A stretch of 13,621 nucleotides of DNA from Methanomassiliicoccus sp. UBA386 (lineage in GTDB: Archaea > Thermoplasmatota > Thermoplasmata > Methanomassiliicoccales > Methanomassiliicoccaceae): the NCBI GenBank assembly GCA_002498285.1, contig DAGU01000019.1, positions 16,659 through 30,279 of the forward strand, written 5' to 3'. A program made the translations under genes and the position numbers. Below the pieces are notes generated by a model. That model searched no databases. It had not been told where the DNA came from and saw only the letters and a list, made by a program, of their open reading frames with translations. How positions within the stretch are numbered: position 1 is the stretch's first letter; every line of letters starts with the position of its first letter. Below, piece after piece: positions 6,489 to 12,548 of the stretch.

Positions 6489-7590
6489 CCTGGATATGTC
6501 GGAGCTGGAAGGCCGGAGGTTCACTTGCGACCCAAGCTGCGGGCTGTGCTGCCTCTGTCAGCCGGAGGTCTTGCCTAATGAGGCGGATTGGTTCAAGAGG
6601 AGCCATCCACGCCGCCTCGTCGAGAAGAAGAGGCCGCACCAGCATTTTGCGCTGGCGCTCAAGGGGGGCCAGGGAGCATGCACCTTCCTCAATCCATCCC
6701 GCCGTTGCGAGATTTATGCGCACAGGCCGCACTACTGCCGGCAGTTCCCCTTCCACGTGTATCTGGGAAGAAGGGCGCAGGTGGAGCTGGACCTCTCCTG
6801 CCGGGGCGTTTGGTATGGAGGCACCGAGGATGCCATGGTGGAGGGCGGCCGCATGGTGCATGACAATCTGGATGCCATACGCGAGACCCTACAGGAGACG
6901 AGGGATGTCTATCGGGAGTTCGAGGCCAACTGCCGGGACGCCGGCATCTATCGTCCGGAGGAGGCGCTCCGCCGGGAAGTGGACCGCAGGATCGAGATGT
7001 TCGCCGAGCTGCCATATCTGGCGCACGTGCTCGACCTCTCCGCCGAGGATGAGGAAATGTCCCTGCCCGATGCCCCCGGAGGGCCGGTGGACGCCGCCGA
7101 GCTGCAGCGATCGGTGATGGAGATGGGCCTGGAGTCTCTGGCCGCCGAAGACGTGTTCAGCGCCCCGGTATACTGCGACCCCAACTGGCGCTGGAACCTG
7201 TTCCTGGTCAAGGACGGGGGGCTGAGATGGGCCTTCCTCAACGACGATGGGACCCTCGACGCGGCGAAGGAGGTCGACCCAGGCAAGGTAAGGCTGCTCA
7301 CCCCGGAGGGCGAGGGAAAGGGGATCTTCCTCTCTTACATGAGGGTTCTCAACCGCCGGGACAGCATGATGGGGTATGCCGCCTATCTGGTGGACGACTA
7401 CGGTTATGAGGACTATCCCAGCAACACCTATTATGGCGTCATGGCGGCCACCGCCCTAGACCTTCTGTGGAGGTCGTCCCTGGTGGCCCATCTGCGGGGC
7501 GGAAGGCTCGACCGCGCCGGCATGATCGAAGGAATAATCTCCTATGACATGGACCGTCTGGATGCCCCCGCCATCGGGGCGTTCCTATGA
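6463..7590 (+). CDS. CxxCxxCC/YkgJ-like cysteine-cluster protein with long C-terminal region
   Basis: The 375-residue product has an N-terminal cysteine cluster of the YkgJ (UPF0153, CxxCxxCC) type: C22, C26, C29-C30, C32, then C73, C82 and C92 in CEIYAHRPHYCRQFPF, plus C113. The family is thought to bind zinc or an iron-sulfur cluster; no reaction is established. Most members I know of are 100-250 residues, while this one continues for more than 250 residues beyond the cluster with no cysteine-rich motif but with aromatic-rich segments (YAAYLVDDYGYEDYPSNTYY, about 305-325) and a final helix. Start ATG 6463 lies 26 bases inside pyrC; an ATG at 6496 (M12) is an alternative. It is the last gene of the AMMECR1-pyrC operon. 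A link to pyrimidine metabolism is suggested only by position. Confidence 0.8.
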   Translation: MSLLPSDLDLDMSELEGRRFTCDPSCGLCCLCQPEVLPNEADWFKRSHPRRLVEKKRPHQHFALALKGGQGACTFLNPSRRCEIYAHRPHYCRQFPFHVYLGRRAQVELDLSCRGVWYGGTEDAMVEGGRMVHDNLDAIRETLQETRDVYREFEANCRDAGIYRPEEALRREVDRRIEMFAELPYLAHVLDLSAEDEEMSLPDAPGGPVDAAELQRSVMEMGLESLAAEDVFSAPVYCDPNWRWNLFLVKDGGLRWAFLNDDGTLDAAKEVDPGKVRLLTPEGEGKGIFLSYMRVLNRRDSMMGYAAYLVDDYGYEDYPSNTYYGVMAATALDLLWRSSLVAHLRGGRLDRAGMIEGIISYDMDRLDAPAIGAFL

Positions 7591-7605
7591 GCGGATTGAG
7601 TAATC

Positions 7606-7613
7606 TTAAAATA
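7606..7613 (+). promoter_or_regulatory. TATA box of the LSm-eL37-purF operon
   Basis: TTAAAATA lies 16-23 bases after the stop of the YkgJ-like gene. Transcription would begin near 7635, which excludes the in-frame ATG at 7625 and supports the LSm start at 7649 with GGTGG at 7637-7641. Confidence 0.6.
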
Positions 7614-7648
7614 CTCCTCGTGTAATGAGGCAGTCTGGTGGCCGTTGT

Positions 7649-7864
7649 ATGCAAAAACCTCTCACCGTTCTCAATCAGGCGATCAACCGCCACGTGATCG
7701 TCGAGCTGAAGGCGAACAGAGAATACAGGGGAACACTTGACGGGTACGACCCTCATATGAACCTGGTCCTCAAGAACGCCGAGGAGCTCATCAACGATGA
7801 AGTGGTAAGGAAACTGAACGTCACCATCGTAAGGGGCGACAACGTCATTTACATATCACCCTAA
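7649..7864 (+). CDS. Sm-like archaeal protein (LSm/SmAP)
   Basis: The 71-residue protein is a single Sm fold. The Sm1 motif runs from about VIVELKANREYRGTLDGYD to MNLVLKNAEE, and Sm2 is VTIVRGDNVIYISP at the C-terminus. Archaeal LSm proteins form heptameric rings that bind uridine-rich RNA and tRNA precursors. I start it at 7649 (MQKPL) because GGTGG lies seven bases upstream and the predicted transcription start is downstream of an earlier in-frame ATG at 7625. The stop is followed 12 bases later by the eL37 gene, an LSm-eL37 pairing that is common in archaea. Confidence 0.94.
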   Translation: MQKPLTVLNQAINRHVIVELKANREYRGTLDGYDPHMNLVLKNAEELINDEVVRKLNVTIVRGDNVIYISP

Positions 7865-7876
7865 GGAGACAACATC

Positions 7877-8044
7877 ATGAGCAAGGGAACGCCGTCACAA
7901 GGCAAGCACAGCAGCAAGAAGCAGCACATTCCCTGCCGCCGCTGCGGAAAGAGCGCATACAATATGGTCAAGGGCGTTTGCGCCTCCTGCGGTTATGGCA
8001 ATTCGCCGAGGTTGAGATCCTATAACTGGGCAAAACAGCACTGA
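7877..8044 (+). CDS. rpl37e: 50S ribosomal protein L37e (eL37)
   Basis: The 55-residue basic protein begins MSKGTPSQGKHSSKKQH and carries a zinc finger of CRRCGKSAYN to VCASCGYG (C-x2-C, 14 residues, C-x2-C), followed by RLRSYNWAKQH. These are diagnostic of eL37, a large-subunit protein that binds 23S rRNA. GGAG (7865-7868) sits eight bases before the ATG. It lies between LSm and purF, 12 bases after the former and four before the latter. Length is normal for an archaeal member. Confidence 0.96.
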   Translation: MSKGTPSQGKHSSKKQHIPCRRCGKSAYNMVKGVCASCGYGNSPRLRSYNWAKQH

Positions 8045-8048
8045 TCCC

Positions 8049-9473
8049 ATGGCGGTCCCCGTGGACGACGCCGTGAGCGATGCCCCCAAGCATTTCTGCG
8101 GCATCGTAGCGATGGCGTTCAATTCCGACGTCAAGTACGATCTGAAGAAGGCGCTTCGCGTCATCCAGCATCGCGGACAGGAGGCGGCCGGCATAGCCGT
8201 GTATGATGGCAAGGCCATCAAATACGTGCGGAGGATGGGGCTGGTCCATGAGGTCCTTGCCGGCCCCGAGTATGATGCGATCGCCGGTAACATGGGTATC
8301 GGCCACGTCCGCTATTCTACCACGGGCTCCTCCTGCGCTCAGAACTGCCAGCCGATCGTCGTCACCACCAACGTGGGCGATGTGGCCCTGGGCCACAATG
8401 GCGATCTGGTAAACTCCACCAAGCTGAGGACCAAGCTGCAGAACGACGGCTGGGCATTCCTCACCACTACTGATTCTGAGATCATCATACGCATTCTGGC
8501 CACCGAGCTGACGCAGAACCCGGACCCGGTCAAGGCCATCCGTTCGACGATGAAGTGCCTCGACGGAGCGTATGCCTTGGTGTTCGCCATTGGCAACAGG
8601 GTGTTCGGAGCCAGGGACCCCCTGGGACTGCGGCCGTTGTGCCTGGGGAAGCTGGAGAAGGGCTACTCCCTGGCATCTGAATCGGCAGTGTTCGACATCC
8701 TGCAGGGCGAGTTCGTCCGCGACATCGCGCCCGGGGAGATCGTGGAGATCACCTCCAAGGGCTTCATCTCCCACCGCGCGTCCACTCCCGCTCACACCGC
8801 CCACTGCATGTTCGAGTGGGTGTACTTCGCTCGGCCGGATACGATCATGGACGGCCGGGAGGTGTACGATGTGCGAAAGAAGCTGGGCCAGGTGCTCGCC
8901 CACGAGCAGCCGGCCGATGCCGACGTGGTGATACCGGTGCCCGACTCCGGACGGGCCAACGCGCTCGGCTATGCACAGGAATCGGGCATCATGTACGAAG
9001 AGGGCTTGATGAAGAACCGCTATGTGGAGCGGACATTCATCCTTCCCGAGCAGGCCAAGCGCGAGGAGGGAGTGTCCCTCAAGCTCAACCCCATCCGCTC
9101 CACCGTCCTGGGGAAGCGCGTGGTGGTGGTGGACGATTCCATAGTCCGTGGCACCACTCTTCGTAAGATCGTTCAGATGCTCCGCCGCGCCGGAGCGAAG
9201 GAGGTCCATGTCCGCATCGGCTGCCCGCCGGTCATCGCGCCCTGCTACTATGGCATCGACATGAAGACCAGGGACCACTTCATCGCCGCCGGCAGGACGT
9301 TCGAGGAGATCGCCGAACTCCTCGGCGCGGACAGCGTCGGTTACACGTCCGTCAAGGGCCTGCAGTCCGCGCTTGGTCTTTCGGAGCAGGACCTCTGCAT
9401 GGCCTGCCTCACCTCGGAGTACCCGACCTGCGTGCCGGGCGAGAAGATGCGGTTCCAGAAGACCCTCATCTGA
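8049..9473 (+). CDS. purF: Amidophosphoribosyltransferase
   Basis: This 474-residue enzyme makes 5-phosphoribosylamine from PRPP and glutamine, the first committed step of purine synthesis. C17 (CGIVAMAF) is the expected catalytic cysteine of the Ntn glutaminase domain, so the 16 preceding residues are probably a propeptide removed by self-cleavage, as in Bacillus subtilis PurF. RYSTTGSS and GHNGDLVN complete the glutaminase. The phosphoribosyltransferase domain carries the PRPP loop VVVVDDSIVRGTT. C253, C399 (PCYYGID), C450 and C453 (CMAC) match the four ligands of the [4Fe-4S] cluster of the Bacillus-type enzyme; the 146-residue spacing between the first two is the same. The ATG is four bases after the eL37 stop with no clear ribosome site, suggesting coupled translation. 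Confidence 0.95.
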   Translation: MAVPVDDAVSDAPKHFCGIVAMAFNSDVKYDLKKALRVIQHRGQEAAGIAVYDGKAIKYVRRMGLVHEVLAGPEYDAIAGNMGIGHVRYSTTGSSCAQNCQPIVVTTNVGDVALGHNGDLVNSTKLRTKLQNDGWAFLTTTDSEIIIRILATELTQNPDPVKAIRSTMKCLDGAYALVFAIGNRVFGARDPLGLRPLCLGKLEKGYSLASESAVFDILQGEFVRDIAPGEIVEITSKGFISHRASTPAHTAHCMFEWVYFARPDTIMDGREVYDVRKKLGQVLAHEQPADADVVIPVPDSGRANALGYAQESGIMYEEGLMKNRYVERTFILPEQAKREEGVSLKLNPIRSTVLGKRVVVVDDSIVRGTTLRKIVQMLRRAGAKEVHVRIGCPPVIAPCYYGIDMKTRDHFIAAGRTFEEIAELLGADSVGYTSVKGLQSALGLSEQDLCMACLTSEYPTCVPGEKMRFQKTLI

Positions 9474-9475
9474 GG

Positions 9476-9493
9476 CCGCCGCGCGGTCCTTTT
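9476..9493 (+). terminator. Weak terminator after purF
   Basis: CCGC (9476-9479) and GCGG (9483-9486) can form a four-pair stem with a three-base loop, followed after three bases by TTTT (9490-9493). It overlaps the end of the purF stop region. The stem is short, so termination may instead occur at T-rich stretches further on. Confidence 0.35.
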
Positions 9494-9622
9494 GCCCTGA
9501 TCATTTTGGCAACGATGTCGCCACTGTGATCCTGACCTCATTTTATCCGCCTCTGTTCGTTCGGTCATGAGGGGCCCGCTCGGCGGCTGGAGAAAGGCTG
9601 CCAACAGGAACGTACAGCAAAC

Positions 9623-9630
9623 TTTAATTA
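9623..9630 (+). promoter_or_regulatory. TATA box of tRNA-Ala
   Basis: TTTAATTA, centred about 31 bases before the first base of the mature tRNA, would start transcription a few bases upstream of it. The tRNA is therefore probably a single-gene transcript with a very short leader. Confidence 0.6.
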
Positions 9631-9657
9631 CATTGATTTCTTAGCCATGGCTACACC

Positions 9658-9730
9658 GGGCAGGTAGATCAGTTGGAAGATCGCTACCTTGGCATGGTAG
9701 AGGCCGGGGGTTCAAATCCCCCCCTGTCCA
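9658..9730 (+). tRNA. tRNA-Ala(GGC)
   Basis: A 73-base cloverleaf without intron. Acceptor GGGCAGG (9658-9664) pairs with CCTGTCC (9723-9729), with G3-U70 as the alanine identity pair; discriminator A9730. D stem GATC/GATC, anticodon stem CTACC/GGTAG, loop TTGGCAT with anticodon GGC at 9691-9693, T stem GGGGG/CCCCC around TTCAAAT. CCA is not encoded. A T-rich stretch downstream (about 9740-9760) may end transcription. Confidence 0.96.
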
Positions 9731-9822
9731 CTTAAATTCTCATTTCTGTGTTTTATGCTATTTGCGGTATGAACGACGCCCCTCGGTTCTGACGAACGAT
9801 TGATCGGGAGAACATCGGCCCG

Positions 9823-9856
9823 CTCGGGCATGACGCCCCCCTCTCGGCGCATGACG
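9823..9856. repeat. Imperfect direct repeat upstream of the small cysteine protein
   Basis: GCATGACG occurs at 9828-9835 and 9849-9856, 21 bases apart start to start, which is two helical turns. The likeness extends leftward as CTCGG (9823-9827) and CTCGGC (9843-9848), with one base inserted. The copies lie about 45-75 bases ahead of the TATA box at 9900-9905, a position fitting an activator site. A short inverted repeat GTTC/GAAC (9786-9797) lies further upstream. Confidence 0.4.
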
Positions 9857-9899
9857 TGTCGATCGCCACCGCCCCGGCAGGGTCGCTACCATCCACAGG

Positions 9900-9905
9900 T
9901 ATAAA
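9900..9905 (+). promoter_or_regulatory. TATA box of the small cysteine protein gene
   Basis: TATAAA is centred 30 bases before the ATG at 9933. No ribosome site is visible, so the mRNA is probably leaderless or has a leader of a few bases. Confidence 0.65.
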
Positions 9906-9932
9906 GTCGCCGTAGGCCCGTTACGCCGCCCG

Positions 9933-10271
9933 ATGGCTGATTTCGAGCTGCCAATCGAGACGGTGGCCATGGACGTGGAGTCCGGCGTATGCAGGTTCAA
10001 GGCCCGCGTCAGCGCCTATATCGACGACGAGCGGGTTCACGTTTCGATCGAGAGCGACTGCCCACAGGTGCGCGCGTTCGGCGAACGGGTGAAGGTGCTG
10101 GGGCGCTTCGAGGCGCTCAAGATGCCCTTCTCGGAGAACACCGTCTTCCTGCGCGGAGGGGAGACATTGAGACACTCCTCGTGCCCAGTTCCTACCGCGG
10201 TCTGCAAGTGCGCTGAGGCCGCGGCCGGGTTCGCCCTCAAGAGGGATGTGAATCTGATATTCGAGAGGTGA
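9933..10271 (+). CDS. Small conserved archaeal protein with five cysteines (possibly DUF6951)
   Basis: The 112-residue product has alternating beta strands (about 10-40), then SDCPQVRAFGERV around C43, and a C-terminal segment HSSCPVPTAVCKCAEAAAGFALKRDV with C84, C91 and C93, plus C20. The pattern of a cysteine after IES and a CPVP-helix-ALxxDV ending resembles, from memory, a small methanogen family listed as DUF6951; I cannot confirm this. The spacing of C43, C84, C91 and C93 could bind a metal or iron-sulfur cluster. No signal peptide or membrane segment is present. The gene stands alone with its own TATA box, between tRNA-Ala and the convergent importer operon. Function unknown. Confidence 0.78.
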   Translation: MADFELPIETVAMDVESGVCRFKARVSAYIDDERVHVSIESDCPQVRAFGERVKVLGRFEALKMPFSENTVFLRGGETLRHSSCPVPTAVCKCAEAAAGFALKRDVNLIFER

Positions 10272-10339
10272 GCGAGCACTCGGCTGGGGCATTCCATGAA
10301 CACATGAATTTGGCCTTCCATAAATTGTACCATTTTGGC

Positions 10340-10360
10340 ATGATCAGCGGCCATGATCAT
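10340..10360. repeat. Inverted repeat between convergent genes
   Basis: ATGATCA (10340-10346) and TGATCAT (10354-10360) are perfect 7-base arms around GCGGCCA. It lies 69 bases after the small cysteine gene and about 125 bases past the end of the importer's binding-protein gene. No T run follows on either strand, so it is not a typical terminator; it could be a protein site or chance. Confidence 0.3.
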
Positions 10361-10433
10361 TGGCTTACACCCCCCTTCCTGCCAGGGGATATGGGAGTCA
10401 TGGCCCCAAAGGCCTGCTCCTTCGACAGGTATT

Positions 10434-10458
10434 AAAAAAGAGCGGGGGGAGGGCCCCC
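10434..10458 (-). terminator. Terminator of the binding-protein gene
   Basis: On the minus strand, GGGGG (10458-10454) and CCCCC (10449-10445) form a five-pair GC stem with a four-base loop, followed by CGCTC and then TTTTTT (10439-10434). It lies 28 bases beyond the stop of the substrate-binding protein and fits an intrinsic terminator. Confidence 0.7.
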
Positions 10459-10485
10459 TGATGGTTTTCTCACGGCGCCGGTCGA

Positions 10486-11574
10486 TCAGGCCGATAGGTG
10501 CCGGTAGCCCAGCATGGGATCGATATCATATCCGAACGCATGGTTGTATTCCTCGAGAAGTTCCGCTGAGGATATGTTCAGCACTCCTGGATGGAACACC
10601 TCGAACAGATACACCAGCCCGATATAGATCCGCGGCCCGGAAAGCATCCCGGCCTGGGTGATTATGTAGACATGGTCGTTCTTGACAGCCTCCATGCTGC
10701 TCCAACCTTCACGGGACGCCAGGCTCTGATATTTCTGCTCGGCGGCGGCCTCGTCAACGATCCTGCCCTCCCGCACAAAGACGTATTCCGGTCCCTTTCC
10801 GCCATCATATGCGATGATGGCCTCGTTGCTTATCTGGCTGGTCGAGGAGGTCGGGTTCTCCACTAGGTCGATGACGATGTTATATCCGCCGGCGAGCTCG
10901 ATCAGAGAGGACATCTCAGACCTGGAGGTGTACGCCTTTCCGTTGCTCAGCTCCATGTATGCCGTGACGCTGGAGCCGAGGGCCGCGCTCGCCTGGCCCA
11001 CCGCCGCCATGGTCTCGTTGTAGATCGTGATATACTCCTCGGCCCTGGTCTGCGCTTCATAACCGAAGAGGGTGGCCAGCTGCCTCAGGTCATCGGTCAA
11101 TTGACCAATGCCATAGCAATCGAGGAGGATGACCGTGATCCCCATGTCCTCCAGCACCGTGGTGTCCTTGATGGCCATGCTGGTGCATTGGCCTATGACG
11201 ACCTTGCAGCCCAGGTCAAGCATCTTCTCCCCGTTGGGCGTACTGTACGTTCCGATGGTGGGCACGTCGTCATAGATGTACCCGAACTCCGTGTCCTTGG
11301 CGATGGATTCGCTCACTCCGACCACCCGGTCGGTCACGTTCAGGACCTGCATGAGCTCCGCGGCGTTGGGATTCACTACACAGATCTTCTCCACCGGCGT
11401 CGCCACGGTGACCTTTCTCCCATCGTTCTGGGTGATGGTGACCGAGCTTGGATAATCGGCCTCTGGCGGGTCCCCGCTGTCATCCGCGCCCGAGTTGATC
11501 ATCAGCGCGGCCCCTGCGATCGAGCCGACGATGACGGCGGCGACCAAAACCGAGATTAACTTCTTATTGACCAT
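10486..11574 (-). CDS. ABC transporter substrate-binding protein (BtuF/FepB type)
   Basis: The 362-residue protein begins MVNKK followed by a hydrophobic stretch (about 6-26) without a lipobox cysteine, then a hydrophilic linker (SGADDSGDPPEAD). It is therefore exported and probably held by an uncleaved or cleaved N-terminal anchor. From about residue 44 it follows the periplasmic-binding-protein class III plan for iron-chelate, heme or cobalamin uptake: TITQNDGRKVTV, a first lobe with VVNPNAAELMQVL and VVGVSES, a long central helix (TDDLRQLATLFG), then a second lobe with GPEYVFVREGRIV and a helical tail. The ATG at 11574 is preferred over one at 11604 because AGGAGG (11584-11579) sits four bases upstream and the predicted transcription start lies after 11604's codon. 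It has its own promoter, separate from the permease-ATPase pair. The substrate cannot be read from the sequence. Confidence 0.88.
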   Translation of the reverse strand: MVNKKLISVLVAAVIVGSIAGAALMINSGADDSGDPPEADYPSSVTITQNDGRKVTVATPVEKICVVNPNAAELMQVLNVTDRVVGVSESIAKDTEFGYIYDDVPTIGTYSTPNGEKMLDLGCKVVIGQCTSMAIKDTTVLEDMGITVILLDCYGIGQLTDDLRQLATLFGYEAQTRAEEYITIYNETMAAVGQASAALGSSVTAYMELSNGKAYTSRSEMSSLIELAGGYNIVIDLVENPTSSTSQISNEAIIAYDGGKGPEYVFVREGRIVDEAAAEQKYQSLASREGWSSMEAVKNDHVYIITQAGMLSGPRIYIGLVYLFEVFHPGVLNISSAELLEEYNHAFGYDIDPMLGYRHLSA

Positions 11575-11585
11575 GTTGCCTCCTA

Positions 11586-11606
11586 AGTTGGATGTATCAT
11601 CCAACT
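11586..11606. promoter_or_regulatory. Palindromic operator candidate at the binding-protein promoter
   Basis: AGTTGGATG (11586-11594) and CATCCAACT (11598-11606) are perfect nine-base arms around TAT. The site covers the predicted transcription start (about 11604) and ends two bases before the AGGAGG ribosome site. A repressor bound here would block initiation. As an RNA the arms would form a hairpin with a three-base loop near the 5' end. The sequence does not match DtxR/IdeR, Fur or NikR sites as I know them. I infer control by metal or cofactor status from the gene it precedes. Confidence 0.6.
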
Positions 11607-11625
11607 ATTCAGTAATCTCACTTTA

Positions 11626-11633
11626 CTTTATAA
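11626..11633 (-). promoter_or_regulatory. TATA box of the binding-protein gene
   Basis: On the minus strand TTATAAAG forms a good TATA box within the AT-rich stretch 11621-11640. Transcription would start about 26 bases further, near 11604, at the edge of the palindrome. The stretch is nearly symmetric and might also fire rightward. Confidence 0.65.
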
Positions 11634-11678
11634 TATTATCGCCCATGAAAAGACGATGATATGAACGATGCTGGCCAT

Positions 11679-11700
11679 GGCCAATTTTGGCCCGTTTTTT
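11679..11700 (+). terminator. Hairpin plus T6 reading rightward, no gene assigned
   Basis: GGCCAA (11679-11684) and TTGGCC (11687-11692) form an inverted repeat, followed by CG and six T at 11695-11700. It has the shape of an intrinsic terminator for a plus-strand transcript, yet no plus-strand gene precedes it. The only upstream source would be rightward firing from the symmetric TATA stretch near 11630, yielding a transcript of about 45 bases. Confidence 0.35.
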
Positions 11701-11728
11701 AAAAATACAGTTTCAACTAATATAAATG

Positions 11729-11741
11729 CCTCGAAAGGAGG
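11729..11741 (-). terminator. Possible terminator after the importer ATPase gene
   Basis: CCTC (11729-11732) and GAGG (11738-11741) frame a five-base loop; on the minus strand the sequence continues into CATTTATATTAG. It lies about 20 bases beyond the ATPase stop and could end the permease-ATPase mRNA. The four-pair stem is weak evidence. AAAGGAGG in this stretch on the plus strand has no start codon after it. Confidence 0.25.
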
Positions 11742-11759
11742 TTCTCACCGGGGTTTTAA

Positions 11760-12548
11760 TCATCCTTCGACGGATGTTCCCTTCGAAGGTTCATAGGGAA
11801 GGATGAACAGGCCTCGCTCGCTCTTCATTATGAAGGACTCCACGCCATAAACGTCCTGGATGGCCTCCGGGGTGAGCACGTCCTCTGGTCTGCCATAGGC
11901 GTATACGCTCTTGTCATTCAGCATCAGTACCTTGTCGGTGTATCGGAGCGCGAGGTTGAGGTCGTGCATCGCCACGATCATGCCGCGGCCCTGACTGTGC
12001 ACCACCTCATGCATGATCCTCATGGTCCGGAGCTGATGCCTCAGGTCCAGTGAACTGGTCGGCTCATCGAACAGGTAGAAGTGAGGGCTCTGGGCAAGTG
12101 CCCTGGCGATGAACACCCGTTGCCTTTGGCCTCCGGACAGTTCATTGATGTACCTGTCCCTCAGGTCCAGGATGTTCATGGTCTCCAGGGCCCGGGACGC
12201 TACCTCCAGATCGTTCATGGAGTACGACCATTGGACGTATGGGCGCCTTCCTACCAGCACGGTGTCCAACACCGTGGTGAACGGCGCATGCTGGACGTTC
12301 TGGGGCACATAGCCGATCAATTTCGCTCGCTCGAGGGGCTCGAGACATGCGACGTCTCTGCCATCGATATCGACCTGCCCGGCCTTGGGCGGCATCAGAT
12401 TGCACAATGTCCTGATCAATGTGGACTTGCCAGAGCCGTTGGGGCCAAGTAGGGCCACGACCTCTCCCGAGCATGCCGTGAATGAAACATCCTTCAGCAC
12501 TTCGTTGCTGCCATACCGCTGGCCTATCCTTTCGGCCGTCAACTTCAT
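11760..12548 (-). CDS. ABC transporter ATP-binding protein (BtuD/FecE type)
   Basis: The 262-residue ATPase has every motif of an active ABC subunit: Walker A GPNGSGKST (35-43), Q-loop Q83, signature LSGGQRQR (137-144), Walker B LFDEP with E162, D-loop SSLD (165-168) and switch H195 (MHDLN). LDTVLVGRRPY (94-104) is typical of the iron-siderophore/cobalamin importer group, where it contacts the permease. The start at 12548 overlaps the permease stop as ATGA; the frame is open further upstream but the homology starts here. It would form a dimer at the membrane and drive uptake of the ligand delivered by the binding protein. The AGGTATCTGACATGAAG start shows only a weak ribosome site, consistent with coupling to the permease. 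Confidence 0.95.
   Translation of the reverse strand: MKLTAERIGQRYGSNEVLKDVSFTACSGEVVALLGPNGSGKSTLIRTLCNLMPPKAGQVDIDGRDVACLEPLERAKLIGYVPQNVQHAPFTTVLDTVLVGRRPYVQWSYSMNDLEVASRALETMNILDLRDRYINELSGGQRQRVFIARALAQSPHFYLFDEPTSSLDLRHQLRTMRIMHEVVHSQGRGMIVAMHDLNLALRYTDKVLMLNDKSVYAYGRPEDVLTPEAIQDVYGVESFIMKSERGLFILPYEPSKGTSVEG

Noticed and set aside
11575..11604. Extended start for the substrate-binding protein
   Set aside because: It would be translated through the palindrome and ribosome site and begins at the predicted transcription start; the AGGAGG fits the ATG at 11574.
9500..11692. ATTTTGGC occurring in three intergenic places (near 9505, 10333 and 11684)
   Set aside because: An eight-base word in AT-richer spacers; contexts differ and spacing is irregular, so chance is likely.
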